NCBI GenBank assembly: GCA_034435375.1
Contig: DAOTXR010000010.1
Location: 1 to 36,858 of the forward strand
Length of the DNA: 36,858 nt
Direction of reading: 5' to 3'
Source of the DNA: DAOTXR01 sp034435375
GTDB taxonomy: Bacteria > Chloroflexota > Anaerolineae > Aggregatilineales > UBA3940
In this document: positions 1 to 8,465 of the stretch, one piece after another
Layout of the letters: every line of letters begins with the position of its first letter
Numbering within the stretch: position 1 is the stretch's first letter
Notes under the pieces: model-generated
Seen by the model: the letters and a program-made list of their open reading frames with translations, nothing else
Told to the model about the DNA's origin: nothing
Databases searched by the model: none
Made by a program: the position numbers and the translations under genes

Positions 1-3
1 GCC

Positions 4-30
4 TCCGGCGGCTCGACAGGGGGTGAGGCC
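4..30 (-). repeat. Interspersed palindromic repeat, copy A (cut by window edge)
   Basis: Read on the minus strand, this is CTCACCCCC followed by TGTCGAGCCGCCGG. The same core is seen at 34455 and 36758. It lies just downstream of the stop codon of the last minus-strand gene, and only one arm is inside the window. Confidence 0.6.
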
Positions 31-56
31 AGCCTCCCCGCCCGGCGTTCATAACC

Positions 57-1493
57 TCACCCTGCCTGCGCCAGGATTTCCTCGACCGCTCGCTTCTTGT
101 CAGGATCAAGCGGCTTGGGCCGGTGCCCGGCCACGATCTCGCGCACGCGGGCCGTCAGCCGCTGGCCGAGCGTCGTGGCCCCCGCCTCCAGCCACTGAGG
201 GCGACGCTGGCGGTCGAGCAACGTCGGGTACCAGAAGTCGCGGAAGCGGTGTGAAGTCGCCTTGCTGTCTAGGAAGTGGCCGCCAGGGCCGATCCGATGC
301 AGTTCGTCGAGCAGCAGGGTCTCCTCGCTGACCTCGAAGCCCTTCAGGATGCCATCCGTCATGCCGACCAATTCATCGGTCAAGACGATCATCTCGTAGC
401 AGCCCGTCAGGCCGCTTTCCAGGTAACCCACGTCGTGGATCAAGTTGCCGCCGCTCAGGCGGGCCATCAGCACCGAGAGCATCGCTTCGAGCGCGGCCTG
501 CTCATCCATCACCTTGGCATCCGAACAGCCCGCGTAGCCCCAGGTCGGCAGATCGTACCAACGCCCTAACTCGGCGACCGCCGCCTTGGTCAGTTGGAAC
601 TCCGGCCCGCCATAGCAGATTTGCGCCGAGCGCATGTCCATATGATGCAGGCCCGCCCCAAACACGAACGGCGCGCCCCGCCGCTGGAGCTGGTGCACCA
701 CCAGCCCGCTCAGAATCTCGGCCAGCGACATGGCCATGCCTGCCGCCATCGTGATGGGAGCCGTGCCGCCCATCAGCGGGCCGGGCGAGTGGACCACCGG
801 CAGCCCAGTCTCGGCCATCAGCAGCAGCTTGTCGATGGCCGTCTGCGACTGCTGGAGCGGCGAGCTTGGCTCCGAGTAGAGCAGGATGTGCTGCTGCTCG
901 ACCAGCGCATCGAGGCTGCCGGCCACCGCCGCAGCCATCTCAATGGCCCGGCGACAGCTCGCCAGGTTGTCGGTGACGAAGACGATGGGTTTGGTGGTGT
1001 GCTCCAGCATCAGCGCCATCTGCACATCGTAAGCCAGGGCGCGATCCACATCGGAGGGGATGCCAATGGACATCACAAAGTGGATGTTGGGCAGCGCATC
1101 GCACAGATGGTAGCCATCGATCAGATCGGCAGTGGTGAAAGAGCGATGTTCGCCCGTCGCTGGGTCAAGGAAGTTGGGGCAGTCCGAACCCGTGCCAAAG
1201 TAGACGCGCGTCCCCTCCAGCAGCATGGCAGGCTCGCCATCGCGGTCACACATGACCACGCGACTGGGGGCTGAGGCAATGGCATCTTCGACCATCTGAG
1301 AGGGGAACTTCACCAGGGGGCCATCGACAAAGGCCCCGGCCTGCCGGAGCATGTCGAGCGCCCCGGCGTGGTGAAAGCGGATGCCGGTGCGGCGCAGCAC
1401 CTCTAGCGCCGCCAGGTGAAGGTCCTGAAGCTGGGAGTCGGACAGCAACGAGAACTGCGGAGACCGGAATGCGACGGAGTTTACAACCTTCAT
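57..1493 (-). CDS. MttB-family (non-pyrrolysine) corrinoid methyltransferase, paralogue 1
   Basis: This 478-residue protein belongs to the trimethylamine methyltransferase (MttB) superfamily. Members move a methyl group from a quaternary or tertiary amine to the cobalt of a partner corrinoid protein in the cytoplasm. Visible family features are the N-terminal helix with LEVLRRTGIRF, the FGTGSDCPNFLD segment near residue 100, HTTKPIVFVTDN near 165, and the C-terminal barrel with GYAGCSDAKVMDEQ. The frame is open throughout, so there is no in-frame amber codon and no pyrrolysine; it therefore groups with MtgB/MtpB/MtcB-type enzymes, whose substrates include glycine betaine, proline betaine and carnitine. 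A strong AGGAGG lies 7 bases before the ATG. It is the last gene of the minus-strand run, 80 bases after the ammonia-lyase gene. The substrate cannot be told from sequence alone. Confidence 0.93.
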   Translation of the reverse strand: MKVVNSVAFRSPQFSLLSDSQLQDLHLAALEVLRRTGIRFHHAGALDMLRQAGAFVDGPLVKFPSQMVEDAIASAPSRVVMCDRDGEPAMLLEGTRVYFGTGSDCPNFLDPATGEHRSFTTADLIDGYHLCDALPNIHFVMSIGIPSDVDRALAYDVQMALMLEHTTKPIVFVTDNLASCRRAIEMAAAVAGSLDALVEQQHILLYSEPSSPLQQSQTAIDKLLLMAETGLPVVHSPGPLMGGTAPITMAAGMAMSLAEILSGLVVHQLQRRGAPFVFGAGLHHMDMRSAQICYGGPEFQLTKAAVAELGRWYDLPTWGYAGCSDAKVMDEQAALEAMLSVLMARLSGGNLIHDVGYLESGLTGCYEMIVLTDELVGMTDGILKGFEVSEETLLLDELHRIGPGGHFLDSKATSHRFRDFWYPTLLDRQRRPQWLEAGATTLGQRLTARVREIVAGHRPKPLDPDKKRAVEEILAQAG

Positions 1494-1573
1494 GTCAAGT
1501 CCTCCTGAGCGTCAAGCCATGAGCGATGGACAACTGCCAAGATGATTCCAAACAACCGGGCGAACCTCCCTCC

Positions 1574-2974
1574 TCAACCCGCCAGCACAGCCAGCGTGCG
1601 AGCCATCTCGTTGTGTGTGAGCGAGACGGCCTCGTCGACGCCCAGGCCGGGCCGCGCCATGAACACGTCGGGCCGGACGGCCAGCGCCACGTGCACCGCC
1701 ACCCGCGCCGAGAGGTCGGTCTCGGCGCAGCTCCCGCCCAGACAGGCCCCCACGCCGGCGGCCCGGCAGGTCAGCACCGCTTCGACCGAGTGGTGCAGCC
1801 CACCCAAATCGGGCATCTTGAGGTGAATCATGTCAGCAGCCCCGGCCTGCACAAAGGCCCGGATGTCGTCGAGCGTGTTGGCCCACTCGTCGGCTACGAT
1901 GTGCACCTGCCAGCCGCGCGTCGCCACGTACTCGCGCAGGGTTTTCAGGCCCGCGATCTGCACCTCCCGGCTGTCGAGGATCAGCGGGCTTTCAACGCGC
2001 AGCGGATAGGGTTTAGCGGCCATCTCCAGCCCGTACAGATGGCCCAACACGCGGCCCGGCTCATGGCGGCAGATCGTCCCCAATGCGCCGCGCACATCCA
2101 GGTGAATCGTGGGGTGGTAGCTGGGGCTGCCCAACTCGCCAATGCGCTGGCTGAGCCAGCGCACATAGGCCGCCAGCTTCGAGCCGTCGCGGCCCAATTG
2201 GGCCTCGATGTCGTCGATCAGGAGGTGAGGCAGCGAGGCCACCCCGCGCACGATCAGCCTGTCGGCGTTGGCGCGCCACTCATGGCCGATCTGAGCGTGG
2301 ATCGGCGCCGGCGCGTCGGGCAGGGGCAAGCCCCACTCCTCGGCAATCACCTGCGCCATCGGCACGCCACGCGCCAGCGCCGCCGCGCCCAGCAACGCCT
2401 GACTGAGGCCATAGCACAGCGCGGCGTGCGTACTGGCCAAGGGGAGCTGCCCGGCGGCAGCGGACTCCTCCGGCGCGAGCGCACGGTCCAGCTCCTGGCG
2501 GACGGCGCGCAGCAGGCTGGCCGGCGACGTGACCACGTCGCGGCGGGTGAGGCGAGCCACGGCGGGAGCATCTGGCTCAGGCCGCAGGGCGCCGAAGTCC
2601 ACGCCGTCCACCAGCGCGTCAACAGTTTCGGCCAATGCGCGAAAGCTCTCTACAGGACGGCCTTCCAGCGCCGGTCCGATCGCCTGCCGAATGGCGGCCA
2701 GCCCTTCGGCGGCGCGGAACACGGGACCGCCGCCCGCCTGCCCGCCAAAAGCCGCCCCGACGCAGTCGCCCCACACGGGCTGTGGGAAGCCCTCCAGGAA
2801 GATGCCCACCGAAACGGCTTCGGCTGGCTCGGCCACACGCCGAAAGCCAGGCGTGACCGGCGCAGCAGCAACGCGGTCGTCGGATGGAATGCGGCGCATA
2901 CGGAGCGCCGCCAAGTCTTCAACGTAGGACGCGCCCAGCGCAGGCGCGGCAATCACGCGGGCGATGCGCGTCAT
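1574..2974 (-). CDS. Methylaspartate ammonia-lyase homologue
   Basis: This 466-residue enolase-superfamily enzyme resembles methylaspartate ammonia-lyase (EC 4.3.1.2), which eliminates ammonia from threo-3-methylaspartate to give mesaconate. Expected active-site residues can be placed by motif: His250 in SLPHLLID, the metal ligands Asp293 (HLDVRG), Glu328 (LRVESP) and Asp362 (ADEW), and the base Lys386 in KMPDLGG. The C-terminal GGSCAETD and PGLGVDE blocks also match. It is about 50 residues longer than the roughly 413-residue clostridial enzyme; the extra segment lies around residues 120-175. The start ATG overlaps the stop of the upstream GH13 gene (ATGA), so the two are likely translationally coupled. 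No glutamate mutase gene is in the window, so the classic substrate supply is not visible. An activity on a substituted aspartate is an inference. Confidence 0.92.
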   Translation of the reverse strand: MTRIARVIAAPALGASYVEDLAALRMRRIPSDDRVAAAPVTPGFRRVAEPAEAVSVGIFLEGFPQPVWGDCVGAAFGGQAGGGPVFRAAEGLAAIRQAIGPALEGRPVESFRALAETVDALVDGVDFGALRPEPDAPAVARLTRRDVVTSPASLLRAVRQELDRALAPEESAAAGQLPLASTHAALCYGLSQALLGAAALARGVPMAQVIAEEWGLPLPDAPAPIHAQIGHEWRANADRLIVRGVASLPHLLIDDIEAQLGRDGSKLAAYVRWLSQRIGELGSPSYHPTIHLDVRGALGTICRHEPGRVLGHLYGLEMAAKPYPLRVESPLILDSREVQIAGLKTLREYVATRGWQVHIVADEWANTLDDIRAFVQAGAADMIHLKMPDLGGLHHSVEAVLTCRAAGVGACLGGSCAETDLSARVAVHVALAVRPDVFMARPGLGVDEAVSLTHNEMARTLAVLAG

Positions 2975-4578
2975 GCGCGGTAAACCCCGCCGGATACCGG
3001 CGGCAGGCGCAGCACCCAGCGGCCCTGCCTCTCCACGATTGCCCCCTCCACGCCGTACAAGGTCTGCCCAGGTCCCTGAATCGCCACCTGGCCCAGATCG
3101 ACCTCCACCGGGCGGTCGGCGGGGTTGATGGCCACCAGGAGGTTCTCATCGCCTCCTGACCGGCGGTAGACGAAGGGGTAACGTCCCGCCTCGGCAAAGA
3201 CGGGCGACCATTCCCCGCTGGCGCACAGGGCCGGATGCGCCCGGCGCAGCGCGATCAGATGGCGCACACAGGACAGCAGCGAATCGGGGTCGTCGAGCTG
3301 ATCGGCCACGGTGGGGCGATCAGGCCGGTCGTCCACCGGCAGATACAGGCGCTCGGCAGGCGCAGTCGAAAAGCCGGCGTTGGGCGAGCGATCCCACTGC
3401 ATGGGGGTGCGAACGCCGGTGCGCTGGTATCCCCCCTCTTTGGAGGGCAATCCTTCGACAGTGCGCATCCCGATCTCGTCCCCGTAGTAGATAAAGGGTG
3501 GGCCGGGCATGGTCAACAGGAACAGGAAGGCCAGCTTGAGGTCCTCGACGCCCAGCCCCGTACTGAGACGCGGCGTTAGGTCGTGGTTGCCGCTGAGCAG
3601 GGCGATGTGCCCACGTCCCTTGATCTGCGTGTAGTGCCGGAGGTAATGATCCACAAATTCACGGATGTTGCCCGTCCCGACCGGGTTGAAGAAGCTGTAG
3701 GCATAGGGATTCGCGCCCAGGCCCCTCAGGTCAGGGCGTCGGAACAGCGCCGCATTGGCCAGCGTGGGGCAGAAATCGACGTGGAAACCCGCCTGGATGG
3801 CCAGCGCCGGCTCGAACCACTCAGAGACCAGGCAGGCCTCAGGGAATTCACGGTCCAGCCAGGCCCGCATCTCCTGCCACAGCCGGATGTTCTCCCGGCT
3901 GTCGGGGTCGCCTTTGACCAGCCAGCCGGCCATGTCCACGCGGAAGCCGCTGGCGCCCATCTCCAGCCAGAAACGCATGATGCGGCGCAGCTCCTCGCGC
4001 ACGCGCTGCGGGCCAGGCGCATCGACCGGCTGCTGCCAGGGGTGGGCCGGATCGGGGGCGGCAAAGCCATAGTTGAGGGCGGGCTGGTGGTAAAAGAAGT
4101 TCGTCACAAAACAGCCATCGCGCTCCGCATAGCCGCTGATCGCCCGCAGGCCAGGCACCATCCAGGCCCACACGCTGTCGGTCCAGATGAACCAGTCCGA
4201 GTACTCGTTGCGAGCATGGCGGCAGGACGCCTGAAACCACGGATGCTCAATTGAGGTGTGCCCCGGCACCAGGTCGAGCAGGATGCGGATGCCGCGCCGG
4301 GCAGCCTCGGCGAACAGCGCCCGCAGGTCGTCGTTGGTGCCATAGCGCGGCGCAACCCGATAGTAGTCCCTGACGTCGTAACCTGCATCCAGAAACGGCG
4401 AGTCGAAGCACGGATTGATCCAGACGGCGTTGACTCCCAGCGTCTCCAGGTAATCGAGCTTGAGCTGAATGCCGGGGATATCGCCGATGCCGTCGCCGTT
4501 GGAGTCGTAAAAGCTCTGGGGGTAGACCTGGTAGAATACGGCCTCCTCAAGCCAGGCAGGAATCGACTTGCCGCTCAC
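2971..4578 (-). CDS. GH13 alpha-glucosidase-like hydrolase
   Basis: This 535-residue protein is of the alpha-amylase family GH13, closest in layout to oligo-1,6-glucosidase, trehalose synthase and related alpha-glucosidases. It has no signal peptide, so it acts in the cytoplasm. Visible elements are the calcium-site motif DSNGDGIGDI (25-34), region I DLVPGH (102-107), the nucleophile Asp215 in GFRVDMAGW, the acid/base Glu253 in LVSEWFEP, and NHD (331-333) carrying the third carboxylate. A C-terminal beta domain follows. It starts 3 bases after the stop of the iron-sulfur gene and overlaps the ammonia-lyase start by 4 bases, so it belongs to the corrinoid operon. A glucosidase is unexpected there and may mean that the imported substrate carries a glucosyl group. 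Hydrolase and isomerase activities cannot be separated by eye. Confidence 0.9.
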   Translation of the reverse strand: MSGKSIPAWLEEAVFYQVYPQSFYDSNGDGIGDIPGIQLKLDYLETLGVNAVWINPCFDSPFLDAGYDVRDYYRVAPRYGTNDDLRALFAEAARRGIRILLDLVPGHTSIEHPWFQASCRHARNEYSDWFIWTDSVWAWMVPGLRAISGYAERDGCFVTNFFYHQPALNYGFAAPDPAHPWQQPVDAPGPQRVREELRRIMRFWLEMGASGFRVDMAGWLVKGDPDSRENIRLWQEMRAWLDREFPEACLVSEWFEPALAIQAGFHVDFCPTLANAALFRRPDLRGLGANPYAYSFFNPVGTGNIREFVDHYLRHYTQIKGRGHIALLSGNHDLTPRLSTGLGVEDLKLAFLFLLTMPGPPFIYYGDEIGMRTVEGLPSKEGGYQRTGVRTPMQWDRSPNAGFSTAPAERLYLPVDDRPDRPTVADQLDDPDSLLSCVRHLIALRRAHPALCASGEWSPVFAEAGRYPFVYRRSGGDENLLVAINPADRPVEVDLGQVAIQGPGQTLYGVEGAIVERQGRWVLRLPPVSGGVYRA

Positions 4579-4581
4579 AGC

Positions 4582-5640
4582 TCAATCTCCGGTGGTCTTT
4601 CCGAGGAGAAGCATCGTGATGGCGAATTCCGTGCAGGTATTGGCGCACAGGCCGCAGCCCCAACACTTCGATGGGTCGAAGGCCACCGCAGGCGTCTCCC
4701 GGCCTGCCACCATCACCGTCTCGCCGCTGAAGTAAAACGCTCCGAAATGGCAGCGCCGCACACACGCCCCGCAGGCCCGGCACAGGTCGGCTCGATAAGA
4801 CGCGACATAGCGGCTCTTAGGCCACACTCCCTGGCTGCCCAGCGCCTGCGCGGCGCGGAACGGGTAGCAATCGTCGGCGCAGCAGTTACAGATGGCGTGC
4901 AGGCCGCGCTCCTGCCAGGCCGAATCGCCGGTGTGCATCAGGCCCTTCAGGTCGGCCCGCCGCACGATCTGGCGCGCCTCCTCGCGGCTGATGCGCCGCC
5001 CCTGCCCGCGCTCCAGGAGGGCGCGGGCGCCTTCATCGAGCGCGAGGCACGTCTCAACCGGCTTGTTGCAGTTCTGGCCCAGGCGGCGGCAGTCGCAGGG
5101 CTGCACGGCAATGTCGGTCGCTGCGTCGATCATCGACTCGACCTCGTGCAACAGCAGCACCGTGTCATTGGGGAGAGCATTCTCGGCGGCCAACCCCTGC
5201 ATCTTAAGCGCCACGCTCTCCCGATGCCGCTCGATGAAGGCATCCAGGAAGCGCTGGTCGAGCAGGCGGCGGGCCTCGGCAGGCAGGTCATCCCAGCCCT
5301 CGAACTTGGCAAAGTGGTCCAGCCGAGCATAAAAGTCGGCTGCCGTGTACACGACAGCCTCGCCCTCAGCCTTCCGATGCAGCACGCAGCGGCGGTAGGC
5401 CCGCTCAAGCAGATCCGAGGCGGCCTGAGGGGAGATGTCGAGCAGCTCAGCAGCCTGCTCGGCGGTGATGGAGCGGCCCTGCATGGCCACCACCAGCCGC
5501 ATTTCCTGTTCATCGACGATCAGAGGAAGATACGGACGCGCCTCCTCCCACACCCCGAAGGCGATTATAAAATCATCTATCAACACAGCATCAACACCTT
5601 TACCCCACTGATGCGAACGATCAAGTGACACAGCTCTCAA
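4582..5640 (-). CDS. Multi-cluster 4Fe-4S protein with N-terminal helix-turn-helix-like region
   Basis: This is a 352-residue cytoplasmic iron-sulfur protein. Two ferredoxin motifs of C-x2-C-x2-C-x3-C type are at Cys287/290/293/297 and Cys326/329/332/336. Two further cysteine groups lie upstream, Cys182/184/191/198 and Cys251/253/254/258, giving 16 clustered cysteines. Residues 45-95 (ITAEQAAELLDISPQAA) look like a winged helix, a layout found in 4Fe-4S proteins of anaerobes. The start is uncertain: the frame opens with TTG at 5640 and a GTG at 5631 is an alternative; neither has an ideal ribosome site. It lies 12 bases after the CBS gene and 3 before the GH13 gene. An electron-donor role in reducing inactive Co(II) corrinoid fits the context but is inferred. 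Confidence 0.82.
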   Translation of the reverse strand: MRAVSLDRSHQWGKGVDAVLIDDFIIAFGVWEEARPYLPLIVDEQEMRLVVAMQGRSITAEQAAELLDISPQAASDLLERAYRRCVLHRKAEGEAVVYTAADFYARLDHFAKFEGWDDLPAEARRLLDQRFLDAFIERHRESVALKMQGLAAENALPNDTVLLLHEVESMIDAATDIAVQPCDCRRLGQNCNKPVETCLALDEGARALLERGQGRRISREEARQIVRRADLKGLMHTGDSAWQERGLHAICNCCADDCYPFRAAQALGSQGVWPKSRYVASYRADLCRACGACVRRCHFGAFYFSGETVMVAGRETPAVAFDPSKCWGCGLCANTCTEFAITMLLLGKTTGD

Positions 5641-5652
5641 ACCCCAGCGGCG

Positions 5653-6303
5653 TCACGCCTCCCGCACGTCGACGATCTCCTGGCTTTCCACGCTGCGGAT
5701 GGCTGCCACCACTTCGTCGCGCGGGGCCTGAATCTTGATCACAGCCTCCCAGCGATTCGGATCTTTGGGCATCACCACGCCGCCCAGGGCCTCGATCCCC
5801 CAGCCGCGGGCCGCGATGGCCGCCACCAGCTTGGCCAGCTCGCCTGTGCGCATGGGCATCCGCACCGTCACACGCACGGCGGGCACCTCGGTGGACATCA
5901 ACTCCATGAGCTGCCGGAGCAGGTCGCTGTCGGTGATCATGCCCACCACGACGCCATCCTCGATCACCGGCAGGCTGCCTATCTGGCGCTCAACCATCAC
6001 ACGGGCGGCCTGTTCAATCGGCGTATCGGGGCTGATGGTGACCACGTCTCTGGCCTTGATCATCACTTCCTCGACCCTGAGGCGGGCCAGATAGCTGCCG
6101 ATCTCCCACATATCCAGGCTGCCCAACCGCGTCAGGTCGATCATCAGCCCCTGGGGGGTCAGCAGCCCCACCAGCCGTTTGCCATCGCCTACGATGGGCA
6201 GGTGCCGGATGTGATGCTCGGCCATGTAGCGCCGCGCCTCGACAATCGACATACCCGGCTCACCCATGGGCGGGTGCTTGGTCATGTAATCCTTAACCAG
6301 CAT
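5653..6303 (-). CDS. CBS-domain pair protein with C-terminal ACT-like domain
   Basis: This 216-residue cytoplasmic protein has two CBS motifs (about residues 1-60 and 75-135) and an ACT-like C-terminus (145-216; VRVTVRMPMRTGELAKLVAAI). CBS pairs usually bind adenosyl ligands such as AMP, ATP or S-adenosylmethionine, and ACT domains bind amino acids, so this is probably a small-molecule sensor. The ATG at 6303 is preceded by GGGAG at 6 bases and overlaps the end of the ABC ATPase gene by 11 bases. Its position between the importer and the iron-sulfur gene suggests it monitors energy charge, SAM or an amino acid product for this pathway. No enzymatic domain is attached. Confidence 0.9.
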   Translation of the reverse strand: MLVKDYMTKHPPMGEPGMSIVEARRYMAEHHIRHLPIVGDGKRLVGLLTPQGLMIDLTRLGSLDMWEIGSYLARLRVEEVMIKARDVVTISPDTPIEQAARVMVERQIGSLPVIEDGVVVGMITDSDLLRQLMELMSTEVPAVRVTVRMPMRTGELAKLVAAIAARGWGIEALGGVVMPKDPNRWEAVIKIQAPRDEVVAAIRSVESQEIVDVREA

Positions 6304-8398
6304 AGTTCACTCCCTTCTCGACCGTGACCACCGGCTCCATTCGAGCCAGCTCTTCGAGCGGCAAGTGGCAGAAAATGCGGTGCGTCTGGCTGACCTCGCG
6401 CCAGGGCGGGACTTCGGTCTCGCACACCAAGCCGTCTTCGGGCAACAGATATCGACGCGGGCAGCGCGTGTGGAAGCGGCAGCCTGGCGGCGGGTTGAGA
6501 GCGCTCGGCACCGCGCCGCTCAGGCGGATGTGGCGCTGCTCGACGCGCGGGTCGGGGATGGGCACCGCCGAGAGCAGCGCCTCAGTGTAGGGATGGTACG
6601 GCGGGCTGTAGATGGCATCTGCCGGGCCGATCTCGGCGATCTGGCCCAGGTACATCACGGCGATGTCATCGCACAGGAAACGCACCACGCTCAGGTCGTG
6701 GGCGATGAAGATCAGCGTAGCGCCCTGCTGGTGTTGGATTTCCAGCAAGAGGTTCAGCACAGCCGCCTGCACCGACACGTCCAGCGCCGAAACCGGCTCA
6801 TCACACAACACCAACTGGGGGTTGGCCGCGATAGCGCGGGCAATGGCCACGCGCTGCTTCTCGCCGCCGCTCAACTGGCGCGGCAGGCGATCATAATAGT
6901 TCTCGCCCAGCTTCATGACATGCAGCAGACGGATCACCTCGGCCCGCACCTGGTCGGGCGGCACGACTTTAAAGCGTTTCAGCGGACGTCCGATCTGGAA
7001 ACCGACGCTGAACGAGGGGTTGAGGGTCGAGTCGGGGTTCTGGAAGACCATTTGCAAGTTGCGGATCAGGTTCAGGTCACGCCCGGAGACGGGTGTTGAG
7101 ATGTCAAAGCCCATGAACTCCAGCTCGCCGCCGGTCGGCTTTTCTAGCCCGATGATGGTTTTGACCAGCGAACTTTTGCCGCAGCCCGACTCGCCCACAA
7201 TGCCGAACGTGCGGCCAGGCTTCACGCGCAGACTCACATCATCCACCGCCTTGACGGCCCGCCTCTCGCCGCCGATCAACTGCTTGGACGGCATCGGATA
7301 ATACATGCGGACGCCGTCAAGCACAAGGATGGGGGCTGCGTCTGCCTCGGCCACTGCTGGGGCGGGCTGCGCCACCGCTTGCTCCACCGGCCACTCCCGC
7401 CTGGCGATCACTTCCTCGGCGAAGAAACAGCGCGCCCAGTGACCATCGCCCACCTGGTATAGATCGGGGCGCTGCGTGCGGCACAGCTCGCGGGCCAGAG
7501 GGCAGCGCGGCTCAAAGACGCAGCCAGGCGGCAGGCTGCCTGCCGGAGGCACCCGCCCACGAATAGGCTGGAGGGCGCGGCTGGACTTGGTGCGGCTGAG
7601 GTCGGGCACGCAGCCGATCAACCCCAGCGTGTAAGGGTGCCCTGGTTGCAGGAAGATGTCGTGGACGCTGGCTTGCTCCACGATCTCCCCGGCGTACATC
7701 ACGCCCACCACGTCTGACACGCGAGCGATGACGCCCAGGTTGTGGCTGATGTACATGATGGCCGTATCGAAATCGCGCTGAAGCTCGTTGATCAGGTCGA
7801 GCACCGCGGCCTCCACCGTCACATCCAGGGCCGTGGTCGGCTCGTCCATGATCAGCAGGGCAGGGTTGTTCAGCAGCGCCATGGCGATCACCACCCGTTG
7901 CTGTTGCCCGCCTGAGATCTGGTGTGGGAAGCGGCGCATCACGCTGGCGGGGTCAGGCATGTAGACCCGTTCCAGCATCTGGAGGCACTTCTGCTCGGCC
8001 TCGGCCTTCCGCAGGCCCCGGTGCACGATCAGCACCTCGGCCATCTGGTCGCCCAGGCGCATCGAAGGATTCAGGGCCTGCATGGGGTCCTGATAGACCA
8101 TCGCTACGCGGTCGCCTCGCAGGGCGCGCAGCTCCGACTCGGAGCGGCCCACCAGGTCGCGCCCCTGGAACAACACGCGCCCGCCGCTGATCCTCCCATT
8201 GCGGCCCAGGAAGTTGACAATGCTGAAGGCGACCGTGCTCTTGCCACAGCCCGACTCACCGACAATGCCGAACGTCTGGCCGCGCTGGATAGCCAACGAC
8301 ACATCGCGCACCGCCGCCACATCTCCCCGGCGCGTGGCGTAGACCACGCTCAGGTTCTCGACTTTCAGGATGGGTAAGTCTCGTGCTTCTCGCATCAC
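6293..8398 (-). CDS. Fused double ATPase of an oligopeptide/dipeptide-type ABC importer (DppD-DppF)
   Basis: This 701-residue protein contains two complete ABC ATPase domains in one chain. The first has Walker A GESGCGKS near residue 45, signature SGGQQQRV and Walker B LLIMDEPTTALD. The second has GESGCGKSS near 405, SGGEKQRVAIARAI and LVLCDEPVSALD. Each is followed by the oligopeptide-transporter C-terminal extension with conserved cysteines (FEPRCPLARELC and FHTRCPRRY). In E. coli these are two separate genes, dppD and dppF. It would power the two permeases encoded just upstream at the membrane's inner face. Two adjacent starts are possible, GTG at 8398 and ATG at 8395, with GAGGGGGA upstream. 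It overlaps the CBS gene by 11 bases. Confidence 0.95.
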   Translation of the reverse strand: MMREARDLPILKVENLSVVYATRRGDVAAVRDVSLAIQRGQTFGIVGESGCGKSTVAFSIVNFLGRNGRISGGRVLFQGRDLVGRSESELRALRGDRVAMVYQDPMQALNPSMRLGDQMAEVLIVHRGLRKAEAEQKCLQMLERVYMPDPASVMRRFPHQISGGQQQRVVIAMALLNNPALLIMDEPTTALDVTVEAAVLDLINELQRDFDTAIMYISHNLGVIARVSDVVGVMYAGEIVEQASVHDIFLQPGHPYTLGLIGCVPDLSRTKSSRALQPIRGRVPPAGSLPPGCVFEPRCPLARELCRTQRPDLYQVGDGHWARCFFAEEVIARREWPVEQAVAQPAPAVAEADAAPILVLDGVRMYYPMPSKQLIGGERRAVKAVDDVSLRVKPGRTFGIVGESGCGKSSLVKTIIGLEKPTGGELEFMGFDISTPVSGRDLNLIRNLQMVFQNPDSTLNPSFSVGFQIGRPLKRFKVVPPDQVRAEVIRLLHVMKLGENYYDRLPRQLSGGEKQRVAIARAIAANPQLVLCDEPVSALDVSVQAAVLNLLLEIQHQQGATLIFIAHDLSVVRFLCDDIAVMYLGQIAEIGPADAIYSPPYHPYTEALLSAVPIPDPRVEQRHIRLSGAVPSALNPPPGCRFHTRCPRRYLLPEDGLVCETEVPPWREVSQTHRIFCHLPLEELARMEPVVTVEKGVNYAG

Positions 8399-8465
8399 TG
8401 CTCGTCCCCCTCGGAACTGGTCATGGATCAGCCCTCTGTTCTACCGCCGGAAGGTCGCCTCCCGC

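Noticed and set aside
1526..2983. 485-codon plus-strand open frame opposite the ammonia-lyase
   Set aside because: It is antisense to a gene with intact active-site motifs. Its product is rich in His, Arg and Gln with no recognisable domain, typical of GC-rich shadow frames.
4258..5628. 456-codon plus-strand open frame opposite the GH13 and Fe-S genes
   Set aside because: It spans two well-supported minus-strand genes and shows no domain or ribosome site.
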